Positions 17,779 through 26,709 of a stretch of DNA of 64,000 bases are shown here, piece by piece (the stretch's first letter is position 1; each line of letters starts with the position of its first letter). The notes below the pieces were generated by a model. It ran no database searches, was not told the origin of the DNA, and saw only the letters and a program-made list of their open reading frames with translations. Made by a program: the position numbers and the translations under genes. Origin of the DNA: Brachybacterium huguangmaarense (GTDB taxonomy: Bacteria > Actinomycetota > Actinomycetes > Actinomycetales > Dermabacteraceae). Where the stretch lies: contig NZ_CP107020.1 of the NCBI RefSeq assembly GCF_025725725.1, positions 868,001-932,000 of the forward strand. Direction: 5' to 3'.

Positions 17779-19158
17779 ATGCAGGTCCTCCAAGACTTCT
17801 TCAACTTCATCCTGTCCCTGGGTGCTGCGATCTTCGTGCCGATGATCATCATCATCGCGGGCCTCATCGTCCGGATGAAGGTCAAGGACGCCATCTCCTC
17901 GGGCGTGATCCTCGGCGTCGCGTTCTCGGGCATGACCATGCTGATCAGCTACATGACGGGGGCCATCACCCCCGCCGCTGAGCAGATGGTCAAGACGATC
18001 GGCGTCAACCTCCCCATCACCGACGGCGGCTGGACCACGATGTCCACGATCTCGTGGTCGTGGCCGTACGCGTTCCTCATGTTCCCGGTGGTCATCGGGA
18101 TCAACATCGTCCTGATCCTGCTCAAGCAGACCAACACGTTCAACGCGGACCTGTGGAACGTCTGGGGCAAGATCTTCACCGCCGTCGCGGTGTACTACAT
18201 CACCAACAGCGTCGCCCTCGCCTTCGTGATCGCCGCGATCCAGACGGTCTTCGAGCTCAAGAGCGCCGACTTCCACCAGTACCGCGTCGAGCACCTGTCC
18301 GGCATCCCCGGCGTGACCATCACCCACAAGATGGTGTTCCTCGCCGCGCCCATGTATCCGATCGACTGGCTGCTGCGGAAGATCCCGGGGCTGAACCGCT
18401 CGTTCAACGCCGAGGACCTGCGCAACAAGGTCGGCATCTTCGCGGAGAACCACATCCTGGGCTTCCTGCTCGGCATCGTGTTCGGCCTGCTCGCGCGGTT
18501 CGGGATCGCCGAGACCCTGACCCTCGCGATCCAGTGCGCGACCGCTCTGACCCTGTTCCCCGTCATCTCGAAGTACTTCATGCAGGCACTCGAGCCGATC
18601 TCCAACGCCGTCTCGGAGTTCATGCGCAAGCGCTTCCAGGACCGCGAGCTGTTCGTCGGCCTGGACTGGCCCTTCTTGGGCGGTGCGAACGAGATCTGGC
18701 TCGCCGTGATCTGGACCGTCCCGGTCACCCTGCTGATGTCCTTCATCCTGCCGGGCAACGAGATCCTGCCCTTCGCCGGCATCATCAACATCGCGATCGC
18801 CGTGCCCGCCTACTTCGTGTGCCGCGGCAACATCATCCGGATGCTGATCCAGTGCACGATCTTCGTGCCCGTCTTCCTGTACGTGGGCACCGCGTTCGCC
18901 CCGTTCATGACGCAGCTGGCCAACACCACGCACGCCGTGGACCTCAAGCCCGGCCAGCTCATCTCCAACTCGAGCATCGACGGGCCCATCTTCACCTACG
19001 CGTTCTCGCACTTCATGGAAGTGGTCAACGGGAACTGGCTGCCGCTCGGCGTGCTCGTCGTCTGGGTCGTGTGCTTCGTCTTCTACGCCCGCAGCCTCCT
19101 GCGGGAGCGCAACGCCGCGCTCGCGGCGAACGACCTGGACGTCGCCGCCGCCGAGTGA
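17779..19158 (+). CDS. gatC: PTS EIIC component, galactitol type permease
   Basis: A 459-residue membrane permease with about ten hydrophobic segments. The family landmarks are the long motif around LDWPFLGGANEIWLA and the preceding HLSGIPGVTITHKM loop, both typical of EIIC-Gat. It imports and phosphorylates a polyol or ketose together with GatA/GatB. No polyol-phosphate dehydrogenase accompanies it, unlike classical galactitol operons. This suggests either a sugar substrate that needs no oxidation or a dehydrogenase encoded elsewhere. Confidence 0.92.
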   Translation: MQVLQDFFNFILSLGAAIFVPMIIIIAGLIVRMKVKDAISSGVILGVAFSGMTMLISYMTGAITPAAEQMVKTIGVNLPITDGGWTTMSTISWSWPYAFLMFPVVIGINIVLILLKQTNTFNADLWNVWGKIFTAVAVYYITNSVALAFVIAAIQTVFELKSADFHQYRVEHLSGIPGVTITHKMVFLAAPMYPIDWLLRKIPGLNRSFNAEDLRNKVGIFAENHILGFLLGIVFGLLARFGIAETLTLAIQCATALTLFPVISKYFMQALEPISNAVSEFMRKRFQDRELFVGLDWPFLGGANEIWLAVIWTVPVTLLMSFILPGNEILPFAGIINIAIAVPAYFVCRGNIIRMLIQCTIFVPVFLYVGTAFAPFMTQLANTTHAVDLKPGQLISNSSIDGPIFTYAFSHFMEVVNGNWLPLGVLVVWVVCFVFYARSLLRERNAALAANDLDVAAAE

Positions 19159-19200
19159 CCGGAACGCCGTTTCCCCCCATCAGAAAGTGAGCAGAGAACA

Positions 19201-19869
19201 ATGTTGGAGTCACTGAAGAAGGACGTCTGCGCGATCGCCAAGCGCGCCCAGCACGACGGCCTGTGCAAGCACAAGTCCGGGAACTTCAGCGCGAAGGACC
19301 AGGAGACCGGGCTGATCGTCGCGACCCCCGCGGGCCTCGACCGGGAGATCATGAGCCCCCGCGACCTGGTCGTGATGGATCTGGACGCCCGGGTGATCGA
19401 GCACGAGTCCGGGCTGCGCCCCACGAGCGAGGTGCTCATGCACATCGCGATCTACCAGGAGCGTCCCGAGGTCACAGCGATCGCGCACACCCACTCGGCG
19501 TACGCGACGGCGTTCGCCGTGCTGGGCAAGCCGATCCCGGCGATCGTCTACGAGGTCGCCAACCTCGGCCTCACCAAGGGACGCATCCCGGTCGCCCCCT
19601 ACGGCCGCCCGGGCACCCCGGCGCTCGCCGCCAACATCATCGAGGGGGTGCGGGAGGCCGACTGCGTGCTGATGGAGAAGCACGGCTCCGTCGCGGTCGA
19701 CGATCGCGACATCTATGAGGCGTTCCTCAAGGCGGCGTACATCGAGGAGCTCGCCGAGCTCTACCACCACGTGCTCACGGCCAACGGGGGTGTCGAGCCC
19801 GAGGCGTTCGCCCAGGACGAGCTGCAGAAGTGGGCGTACCCCTCCGAGATCACCTTCCCCGAGAAGTGA
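19201..19869 (+). CDS. Class II (zinc) aldolase, FucA/AraD-like
   Basis: A 222-residue member of the class II aldolase/adducin family. Zinc ligands His96 and His98 (AHTHSAYA) and His161 (MEKHGSVAVD) are in place, and Glu77 (TSEVLMH) matches the catalytic Glu of L-fuculose-1-phosphate aldolase. Such enzymes split ketose 1-phosphates into dihydroxyacetone phosphate and an aldehyde; close relatives are epimerases or decarboxylases. The presence of DhaKL downstream hints that one product is free dihydroxyacetone or a related ketose that must be phosphorylated. The substrate is unknown. Confidence 0.85.
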   Translation: MLESLKKDVCAIAKRAQHDGLCKHKSGNFSAKDQETGLIVATPAGLDREIMSPRDLVVMDLDARVIEHESGLRPTSEVLMHIAIYQERPEVTAIAHTHSAYATAFAVLGKPIPAIVYEVANLGLTKGRIPVAPYGRPGTPALAANIIEGVREADCVLMEKHGSVAVDDRDIYEAFLKAAYIEELAELYHHVLTANGGVEPEAFAQDELQKWAYPSEITFPEK

Positions 19870-19885
19870 CGGGGGCCCCGCGGCC

Positions 19886-20527
19886 ATGCGCATCTTCCTG
19901 ATCCGGCACGGACGGCAGTCCGACGCGCGGTGCAACGTCGACGTCGGCCTCTCGGAGGAGGGCCGGCGGCAGGCAGCACTCGTCGCCGAGCGCATGGCCG
20001 CGTGGGGTCTCGAGGCCCTGTACGCGAGTGACATGGTGCGGGCCCGGGAGACCGGCGCCATCGTCGGCGAGCGGCTCGGGCTGCCGGTCGAGGTCGTGCC
20101 GCAGCTGCGGGAGCTCGACTTCGGCGACCTGACAGGTCTGACGGACGCCGAGACCGGCCGCGGCTTCGCCGACTTCAAGGCGCAGCAGGCGGCCATGGCC
20201 TCCGACCTGCGCTATCCGGGCGGGGAGACCATCGGGGAGGTCGTGGCGCGCGCCGTCCCCGCCTTGCAGGCGATCGCCGAGGGTGGCCACGGGACCGTCG
20301 CCGTGGCCACCCACGGCGTCGTGATCCGCGCCCTGATCGCGCACATCCTCTGCGCGCCCCTGGCCCGCTGGCGCCTGGCCTCGACGACGCTCGAGAACGG
20401 GAGCCTCACGGAGATCTCCTACGACACCCGCCTCGAGGAGTTCTCCGTCCAGCGGGTCAACGACTTCGCCCACCTCGAGCCCCACCCCGAGCTGCTGCGC
20501 AGCGCGTGGGGCGTGAGCGAGAACTGA
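19886..20527 (+). CDS. Histidine phosphatase superfamily protein
   Basis: A 213-residue phosphoglycerate mutase-fold phosphatase from the ATG at 19886, 16 bases after the aldolase. The catalytic LIRHGRQS (His8), the acidic ELDFGDLTG region and the second catalytic His in VAVATHGVVIRAL are all present. Its place inside a PTS-aldolase-kinase operon suggests it hydrolyses a pathway sugar phosphate, either as a productive step or to relieve sugar-phosphate stress. Cofactor-dependent mutase activity is less likely given its short length and context. Confidence 0.87.
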   Translation: MRIFLIRHGRQSDARCNVDVGLSEEGRRQAALVAERMAAWGLEALYASDMVRARETGAIVGERLGLPVEVVPQLRELDFGDLTGLTDAETGRGFADFKAQQAAMASDLRYPGGETIGEVVARAVPALQAIAEGGHGTVAVATHGVVIRALIAHILCAPLARWRLASTTLENGSLTEISYDTRLEEFSVQRVNDFAHLEPHPELLRSAWGVSEN

Positions 20528-20556
20528 CAGCACAGACGAACGACAGGAGTTCAGCG

Positions 20557-21570
20557 ATGGAGATGAAGAAGATCATGAATCGCGCCGATGACTTCGTGCG
20601 CGACACCATGGAGGGCATCGCCGCGGCATACGGCGACAAGGTCACGCTGCTCGACGGGGACCACCGGGTGCTGGTCACGGGCTATCCCGTCGCCGAGAAG
20701 AAGGTCGGCATCGTGACCGCCGGCGGCAGCGGGCACCTCCCCCTGTTCCTCGGCTACGTGGGCGAGGGCATGCTCGACGGCTGCGCCGTGGGCGAGGTCT
20801 TCGCCTCCCCGTCGGCCGAGAAGATGACCGACATGATCCGGGCGTGCGACCGCGGAGCCGGCGTGCTGTGCCTGTACGGCAACTACAACGGCGACCGGTT
20901 CAACTTCGCGATGGCGTGCGAGGAGGCCGAGTTCGACGACATCGAGACGCGCCAGGTGATCGCGCGCGACGACGTCGCCAGCTCCCCGGCGGAGAACGCC
21001 GACAAGCGGCGAGGCGTGGCGGGCATCGTCTACGCCTACAAGATCGCCGGCGCCGCGGCCGCCCAGCTCAAGTCCCTCGAGGAGGTCGGGGACCTCGCCG
21101 AGCGGGCGCTCGCGAACACCCGCAGCATGGGTGTCGCGCTCTCCCCGTGCATCGTCCCGAAGGTCGGGTCGCCGACCTTCACCATCCCGGCCGACCAGAT
21201 CGAGATCGGGATGGGGATCCACGGCGAGGCCGGCATCGAGGTGCGCCCGATGATGACCGCCGACGAGATCGCCGAGGTCATCCTCGACGCGATCACGACG
21301 GACATGCCGCTGAGCACGGGCGACGAGGTCTCGGTGATGGTCAACGGCCTGGGCGCGACCCCGCTCGAGGAGCAGTTCATCGTCTACCGCGCCGTGCATC
21401 GGCGTCTCGCGGACGCCGGCGTGAGCGTCGTGATGCCCCACATCGGCGAGTTCGCCACCTCGATGGAGATGGCGGGCCTGTCCATCACCGTCCTCAAGCT
21501 CGACGCCGAGCTCAAGGAGCTGCTGCTCGCCCCGGCCCGCACGCCCTTCTACACGAACCTGAACAAGTAG
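20557..21570 (+). CDS. dhaK: DhaK-like dihydroxyacetone/ketose kinase subunit, divergent
   Basis: A 337-residue DAK1-domain protein from the ATG at 20557 (site ACAGGAG). His222 in GMGIHGEAG is the residue that forms the covalent hemiaminal with the ketose in known DhaK proteins. The substrate loop is AGGSGHLPLFLGYVG (56-69), where canonical DhaK has GGGSGHEP followed by a second His; here the Glu and that His are replaced. This points to a paralogous subfamily with altered ketose specificity. No DhaM is present, so with DhaL it presumably uses ATP. Confidence 0.85.
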   Translation: MEMKKIMNRADDFVRDTMEGIAAAYGDKVTLLDGDHRVLVTGYPVAEKKVGIVTAGGSGHLPLFLGYVGEGMLDGCAVGEVFASPSAEKMTDMIRACDRGAGVLCLYGNYNGDRFNFAMACEEAEFDDIETRQVIARDDVASSPAENADKRRGVAGIVYAYKIAGAAAAQLKSLEEVGDLAERALANTRSMGVALSPCIVPKVGSPTFTIPADQIEIGMGIHGEAGIEVRPMMTADEIAEVILDAITTDMPLSTGDEVSVMVNGLGATPLEEQFIVYRAVHRRLADAGVSVVMPHIGEFATSMEMAGLSITVLKLDAELKELLLAPARTPFYTNLNK

Positions 21571-21579
21571 GTGATCACG

Positions 21580-22203
21580 ATGGTGGATCGAGCATCGATC
21601 GCGAAGGCCGTCACGTCCATCGGCGGCCTCATGAGCGAGAACCGGGACTACCTCGTCTCGCTCGACCAGGTCAACGGCGACGGGGACCTCGGCATCTCGA
21701 TGGACGACGGCTTCCGGGCGCTCTCGGCGTTCCTGGACGGCAGCGACGAGGAGGATCTGGGCCAGCTGCTGCGGCAGGCCGCCAAGGTCTTCAACGAGTC
21801 CGCTCCGTCGTCCCTCGGCACGATCATCAGCTTCGGCCTGATGGGGATGGCCAAGACGCTGCGGGGACGCACCGAGGTCGAGTTTCCCGAGATGGCCCGG
21901 GCCCTCCAGGCCGGGGTCGAGAACATCATGGCCAAGGCCGAGTCGAAGCCTGGGGAGAAGACCATCCTCGACGCTCTCGTGCCCGGGGCGAACGCCCTCG
22001 TGGACGGCGCGGACGGCGATGTCGACGCGGCGCTCGAGGCCGCGGCCACGGCCGCGGCCGAGGGATCGGAGGCGACCACGCAGATGCGTGCGGTCCACGG
22101 TCGTGCCGCCTACTCCGCGGCACGCAGCATCGGCGTGCTCGACGGCGGCTCGGTCGTCGGCAAGCTGATCTTCGAGGGGATCGCGTCCGCGCGGTCGGCG
22201 TGA
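21580..22203 (+). CDS. dhaL: DhaL-like kinase subunit (nucleotide-binding)
   Basis: A 207-residue DAK2-domain protein that follows dhaK directly; an in-frame GTG at 21571 is an alternative start. The metal/nucleotide motif appears as NGDGDLGISMDDGF near residue 28, matching the DxDxGxNM-type metal loop in position though with L and S in place of the usual H and N. Later the PSSLGTIISFGLMGMAK helix fits the ADP-binding barrel. It should supply the phosphoryl-donor site for the DhaK subunit. It ends the operon 17 bases before the next ATG. Confidence 0.87.
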   Translation: MVDRASIAKAVTSIGGLMSENRDYLVSLDQVNGDGDLGISMDDGFRALSAFLDGSDEEDLGQLLRQAAKVFNESAPSSLGTIISFGLMGMAKTLRGRTEVEFPEMARALQAGVENIMAKAESKPGEKTILDALVPGANALVDGADGDVDAALEAAATAAAEGSEATTQMRAVHGRAAYSAARSIGVLDGGSVVGKLIFEGIASARSA

Positions 22204-22220
22204 GCGGGCGGGCAGCGAGG

Positions 22221-22850
22221 ATGGGGATCGTGCACACCGCCGACGTCCGCCACGACCTGCGGCTGGTCCGTGCCTACATCACGTTCCGCAACGCGAAGGT
22301 GTGGCCCACGCGCAAGCTCCAGCGGTCGCTCATCGCGGCCATCCTGGTGGCGGTCGGGTTCATGGTCACGCCCGGCCTGCTGCGCGATGCGCTGTGGGTG
22401 GCGGCCGCCCTGGTCGTGGTCTGGGTGCTCGTCGGCGACCGCGTCCTGGCGCTGCTCCGCCTGCTCCGGGACCCGTACCGTCGCACGGGGCGGGCGGAGC
22501 GGTACGAGTTCGGCGACAGGACGTTCCGTCGCGCGGCGGAGCCCGCCGATGACGCCCCAGCCCGCCCGTATGCGCACGTCACCGCGATCTACGCCGACGA
22601 CGCGTACTGGTATCTGTGCCTGCGCACGGGCGAGATCTGCATCGTCGACCAGACGGCGGTGGATGGCGGCTCGACCGCGCCGGCGGCCTTCGAGCGCTTC
22701 CTGGCGCAGAAGGCGGACACGGAGGTCACGAGGCTGGACCTGAGCCTCTCCTCGCGGGCCCACCAGGCCCAGGAGTCCCGCCGCTCCTACCTCCACAGCC
22801 GCCGGGGCTCCTCGATCTTCAGCCGGAAGGGCCTCCACGAGGACGCCTGA
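22221..22850 (+). CDS. YcxB-like membrane-anchored protein
   Basis: A 209-residue protein from the ATG at 22221. Two adjacent helices (about residues 37-75: LIAAILVAVGFMV and ALWVAAALVVVWVLVG) are followed by a soluble domain with the sequence VTAIYADDAYWYLCLRTGEICIVDQ typical of YcxB-like domains, and a basic C-terminus. Function unknown. It is close behind dhaL but there is no functional link to sugar uptake that I can see; it may be read through from the operon. Confidence 0.65.
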   Translation: MGIVHTADVRHDLRLVRAYITFRNAKVWPTRKLQRSLIAAILVAVGFMVTPGLLRDALWVAAALVVVWVLVGDRVLALLRLLRDPYRRTGRAERYEFGDRTFRRAAEPADDAPARPYAHVTAIYADDAYWYLCLRTGEICIVDQTAVDGGSTAPAAFERFLAQKADTEVTRLDLSLSSRAHQAQESRRSYLHSRRGSSIFSRKGLHEDA

Positions 22851-22885
22851 GGGCACCGCGGCACGACCCCGACCGGGCCGAGGCC

Positions 22886-24277
22886 TCATGCCCAGTCCGC
22901 GGTGCGCTCCTTGAGCTCCTCGTAGGCGCGCAGCACCGCGGGCGTGGGCTCGGCGGCGGACGCCTCGCAGTGCACGGGCTCCCAGGCCGGGGGCTGGGCG
23001 GATCCGGCGAGCGCCCACGCCGCCTGGCGGGCGGCGCCCAGCGCCACGTACTCCGCCTCGTCGGCGACGAGCACCTCGCGGCCGAACACCGCGGGGGCGA
23101 GGGCCCGGACGGCCGCGGACTTCGCGGCCCCGCCGATGAGCAGGATGCGTCGGGCCGGGAGGCCGTTCTCGGCCTCGAGGGCGGCGATCCCGTCCGCGAG
23201 CGAGCACAGCAGCCCCTCGACGTGGGCGCGGGCGACGTCCTCCCGGCTCGTCGTCGTGGTCATGCCTGTGAGGGTCGCGCGGGCGTCGGGACGGTTCGGC
23301 GTGCGCTCGCCGTCGAAGTAGGGCAGGAGCGTGACGCCCCGGGCGGCCGGCTCGCTCGCCAGGGCCAGGCGGGAGAGCTCGGCGTGGTCGACGCCCAGGA
23401 GCGCTCGGCCGACCTCGAGGATCCGGGCCGCGTTGATGGTCGTGGTCATCGGCAGGAACCGACCGGTCGCGTCCGCGAAGCCGGTGACGATGCCGGTCGC
23501 GTCGGTCGGGCGGACCTCGGAGACCATGGCGCAGACCCCGGAGGTGCCGATGGAGACCGACACGTCCCCGGGCCTCAGGTCGAGCCCGAGGGCGGCCGCC
23601 ATGTTGTCGCCCGTCCCGGCGGCGAGCGGCACTCCCGCGTCGGTCGCGGCCATGACCTCGGACGGCACGGACGGCAGACGGGGCAGCGTGAGCTCGTGGC
23701 CGAGCGCCGCGGCGGCGAGGCGCCGGTCCCAGTCGTCGGTGCGGGTCGAGAAGTAGCCGGTGCCCGAGGCGTCGCCGCGGTCGGTGAAGGGCTCCGTGCC
23801 CGGCGCCGCGAGGTGGAGCGAGACCAGGTCGTGGGGCAGCAGCACGCGGGCCGCCCGGCGGGCGATGTCGGGCTCGTGGTCGGCCACCCACCGCAGCTTG
23901 CTCGAGGTCATCGAGGCCACGAGCAGGCTGCCGAGCTCCTCGGCGCACGCGGCCGGGCCGCCCATCTCCTCGATGAGCGTGCGGGCCTCGGCGGCGGAGC
24001 GGGTGTCGTTCCACAGCAGGGCGTCGCGGACCGGTGCGCCGTGCTCGTCGAGCAGCACCATGCCGTGCTGCTGCCCGCCGACGGCGATCGCGTCCGCGCG
24101 GGCGAGCAGCGGGCCGGCGGCCTCGTCGACCGCGTCGAGCCAGCACTGCGGGTCCACCTCGGTGCCGTCGGGGTGGGCGGCGCGGCGCTCCTCGAGCACC
24201 TCGCCGCTGTCGGCGTCGACCAGGAGCGCCTTGGTGGACTGGGTCGACGAGTCGATGCCGAGCACGAGCGGTGCCAT
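22886..24277 (-). CDS. xylB: Xylulokinase (FGGY family)
   Basis: A 463-residue FGGY sugar kinase. The N-terminal ATPase motif GIDSSTQSTK (7-16), the xylulokinase-type GGQQHGMVLLD (67-77), the probable catalytic Asp224 in AGTGDNMAAALG, and the C-terminal ATP-site stretch RILLIGGAAKS are visible. It phosphorylates D-xylulose to xylulose-5-phosphate. No xylose isomerase is nearby. The alditol oxidase at 26710, which in its family oxidises xylitol and related polyols to aldoses, and the polyol PTS systems give it a plausible supply route; that link is inference. Confidence 0.92.
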   Translation of the reverse strand: MAPLVLGIDSSTQSTKALLVDADSGEVLEERRAAHPDGTEVDPQCWLDAVDEAAGPLLARADAIAVGGQQHGMVLLDEHGAPVRDALLWNDTRSAAEARTLIEEMGGPAACAEELGSLLVASMTSSKLRWVADHEPDIARRAARVLLPHDLVSLHLAAPGTEPFTDRGDASGTGYFSTRTDDWDRRLAAAALGHELTLPRLPSVPSEVMAATDAGVPLAAGTGDNMAAALGLDLRPGDVSVSIGTSGVCAMVSEVRPTDATGIVTGFADATGRFLPMTTTINAARILEVGRALLGVDHAELSRLALASEPAARGVTLLPYFDGERTPNRPDARATLTGMTTTTSREDVARAHVEGLLCSLADGIAALEAENGLPARRILLIGGAAKSAAVRALAPAVFGREVLVADEAEYVALGAARQAAWALAGSAQPPAWEPVHCEASAAEPTPAVLRAYEELKERTADWA

Positions 24278-24414
24278 GGTCCGGCCTCTCTGTCAGGCGG
24301 TCGCGGGCGGCGCCGTCGAGCTCGCACGGCGGTGCCGGGGTCAGATCCGCACCGTACCCCGGACCCTGCCGTCCGCGGCGGCACCCGCGCGAGCCCGAGG
24401 CGGCACGCGCCTGC

Positions 24415-26555
24415 TCAGCGTGCGGGCAGCAGACGGAAGATGCGCGCCGAAGGCTCGCCGGTCGGGTTGCGCAGCCGGGCGATGCCGTCCTCCCCCACCG
24501 AGGCGTCCCACGCCGGGAGTGCGCGCGGGAAGACCTGGTCGAGCCTCGGCGCCGTGCCCGCGGGCAGGGGGACCTCGATCGGCCTGCCGTCCGCCCGCCG
24601 GTCCCAGACCAGGAGGGTCGAGGAGCCCGGGCCGCGCAGACCGAGGGCGACGGTGTCGTCGTCCCAGCCCGGCAGGCCGAGCGGCCAGAACGGCACGCAG
24701 CGAGGGAGGTCCTCGCGCCTCTCCCGGTACAGGGCGACCGCCTCGAGGACCAGGGCGAGCTGGTCGGGTCCCAGGCACGGCAGGAACCCGGAGAGATAGA
24801 GGCGCCCGGCGAGGCCGGTGGTCAGCGTGAACGCGACCTGCTCCAGGGTCATGTCGGGATGCGGGTAGGCCCAGTTCGCCGCCTGCTCGGGCAGGATCGA
24901 CATCGGGGCCGAGGCCGCGATGGGCGGGTACGCGAGCGGATCCTGCTGGTCCGAGGTCGACTGCAGCTGGGTGCGCGAGGTGATGGCGACGTCGGCGCGC
25001 ATGGCCCCGGAGCTGCAGCTCTCGAGGATGAACGCGGGATGCCGGGCCCGGAGACCGTCCAGGACGTCCTGCACGGCGCGGCAGTGCCCCAGCAGGCCCT
25101 CCCCCGCCGAGTCCGCGTCGCGATCGGTGCCGACGCCGGGGTCGATGTTGTAGTCCATCTTGACGTAGCCGGCGCCGAGCTCGTCCACCAGACGGTCCAG
25201 CACCCCGTCCACGTGGGCCCGCGCGGCGGGATGGCGCAGATCCAGGTGGAAGCGGCCGTGCTCGACCACGCGCTGGCCGTGGAGCTGGAGGAACGCCTCG
25301 GCCGGGAGCTCGTCGGCGACGGGGCTGTGCACGCCGACGACCTCGGGCTCGATCCAGAGCCCCGCGATCATGCCGCGGTCGCGGATCGCGCCGATCACCT
25401 CGCCCAGGCCGCCCGGGAAGCGCGTGCTCGAGGGGGTCCAGGCCCCGACGCTGTCCCACCAGTCGCCCGAGTCGTCGTACCAGCCGGCGTCGATGCAGAA
25501 CACCTCGGCGCCGACCCGTGCCGCGGCGTCGACGAGCGGGAGCAGCCGCTCGGTCGTGGGGTCGCCGTCGAGCGTGTTCATGTAGTCGTTGTAGACGAGC
25601 CGCGGGGCCCGGTCGTCCGGATGGGCGACGCGGGCCGCCCGCCGGAATCCGGTCAGCCGGGCCACGGCGTCCTCGAGGGTGCCGGCGACGGTGACGGTCG
25701 CGGGCACGGACTCGACGCTCTGCCCGGGCCGCAGCACGGTGCTCCAGCCGTGGTCGGCGAGCGTGGGCCCGGACAGGGCCACGTACCCGTCGCGCAGGCC
25801 GTCCCCGATCTCCCAGCGCCACGGACCGTTGTGCTCGATCTGCCACGCCCACGTGGTCCCGGTCGCCGCCGCGGTCACGGCCGCCACCGGCAGGACGCGG
25901 CCCGTCGACCAGGTCCCGTCGGAGGAGAAGATGACGGCGCCGCGCGGCTCCTGACCGGTCAGCTCCGCCGCGAGGCGCGGGTAGAGGGCCTGCGTCGCCG
26001 GCGTCGTCGACCAGCGTCCTCTCCGAGCCAGTCGCTGCGGCCGTGGTGGATGCTGACGTCCGCGAGCGCGCCGCCTTGTGCGGCCGCCGCGGGTGGGGCG
26101 TCGGCGCGCGTCGCACCGAGCCCGCTGACCCACGAGGTCACGGCGCGCAGGGCCACCGACCGGTCGCCGTCGTTGGTCACGAGGAGGCGGGAGCGCACGG
26201 CGGCGGCGTCGCCCACGACCTCGAGGATCTGCTCGGTGACCAGGCCCGTCGCCTCGTCGCGCGCGTGCAGCACCAGCTCGCGTCCGGTCGGCGTGGGCCG
26301 CTCCTCCCATCCCTCGAGCACGCTGCGCTCGCCGACGACGGTGCGGACCAGCCGGGGGCCGGCGAAGCTGCGTCCCTCGGCCACCGTCAGCACCTCGGCG
26401 AGCGGCCGGGGCGCCGTGATCCGGGCGTCGTGGCCCGCGATCGTCAGCCGGGTGAGGCAGGCCGGCCCCGACGACGCGGCGGTCAGCTCGAGCTCGACCG
26501 GGCCGTGCCCCCACCGGATGCTCCGGGGCGGGGTCTCGTGCTGCGTGCCGCTCAT
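24415..26555 (-). pseudogene. GH36 alpha-galactosidase interrupted by a single-base frameshift
   Basis: Two frames together make one ordinary alpha-galactosidase of about 713 residues. The first (26555 down to about 26022) reads from MSGTQHETPP to SIHHGRSDWLGE. The second (about 26020 to 24415) continues RWSTTPATQALYPRL. Restoring one G in the GAGAGGAC run near 26017-26023 would join them as SDWLGEGRWSTT. The barrel has the nucleophile in YVKMDYN and the acid/base in LQSTSDQQD, with a normal C-terminus. Everything except the one base looks functional, so a sequencing error or a very recent mutation are both possible. The enzyme would cleave terminal alpha-galactosides such as melibiose or raffinose. 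Confidence 0.88.
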
Positions 26556-26709
26556 GTCGTCTCCTCGTCGAGTCCTCGCGCGGTCGGCCCGTGCGCGCCG
26601 GCGGCACCCGCGCCGAGCCGGATCATCCTATGGGCGCGAGGGCGGCCGGGCCCGCCCCTGCACCTGGTTGGATGGCCCCATCCGACCGCTCCTCAGAGAC
26701 GAGGCATCC

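Noticed and set aside
16955..19158. Assignment of the PTS substrate as galactitol
   Set aside because: Only family similarity supports it; the operon lacks galactitol-1-phosphate dehydrogenase and tagatose-phosphate kinase genes, so the symbol is used for component type only.
24034..26709. Upstream 892 codons of the long rightward frame that contains alditol oxidase
   Set aside because: This part lies antisense to xylulokinase and alpha-galactosidase and has no similarity. The true alditol oxidase start is the ATG at 26710.
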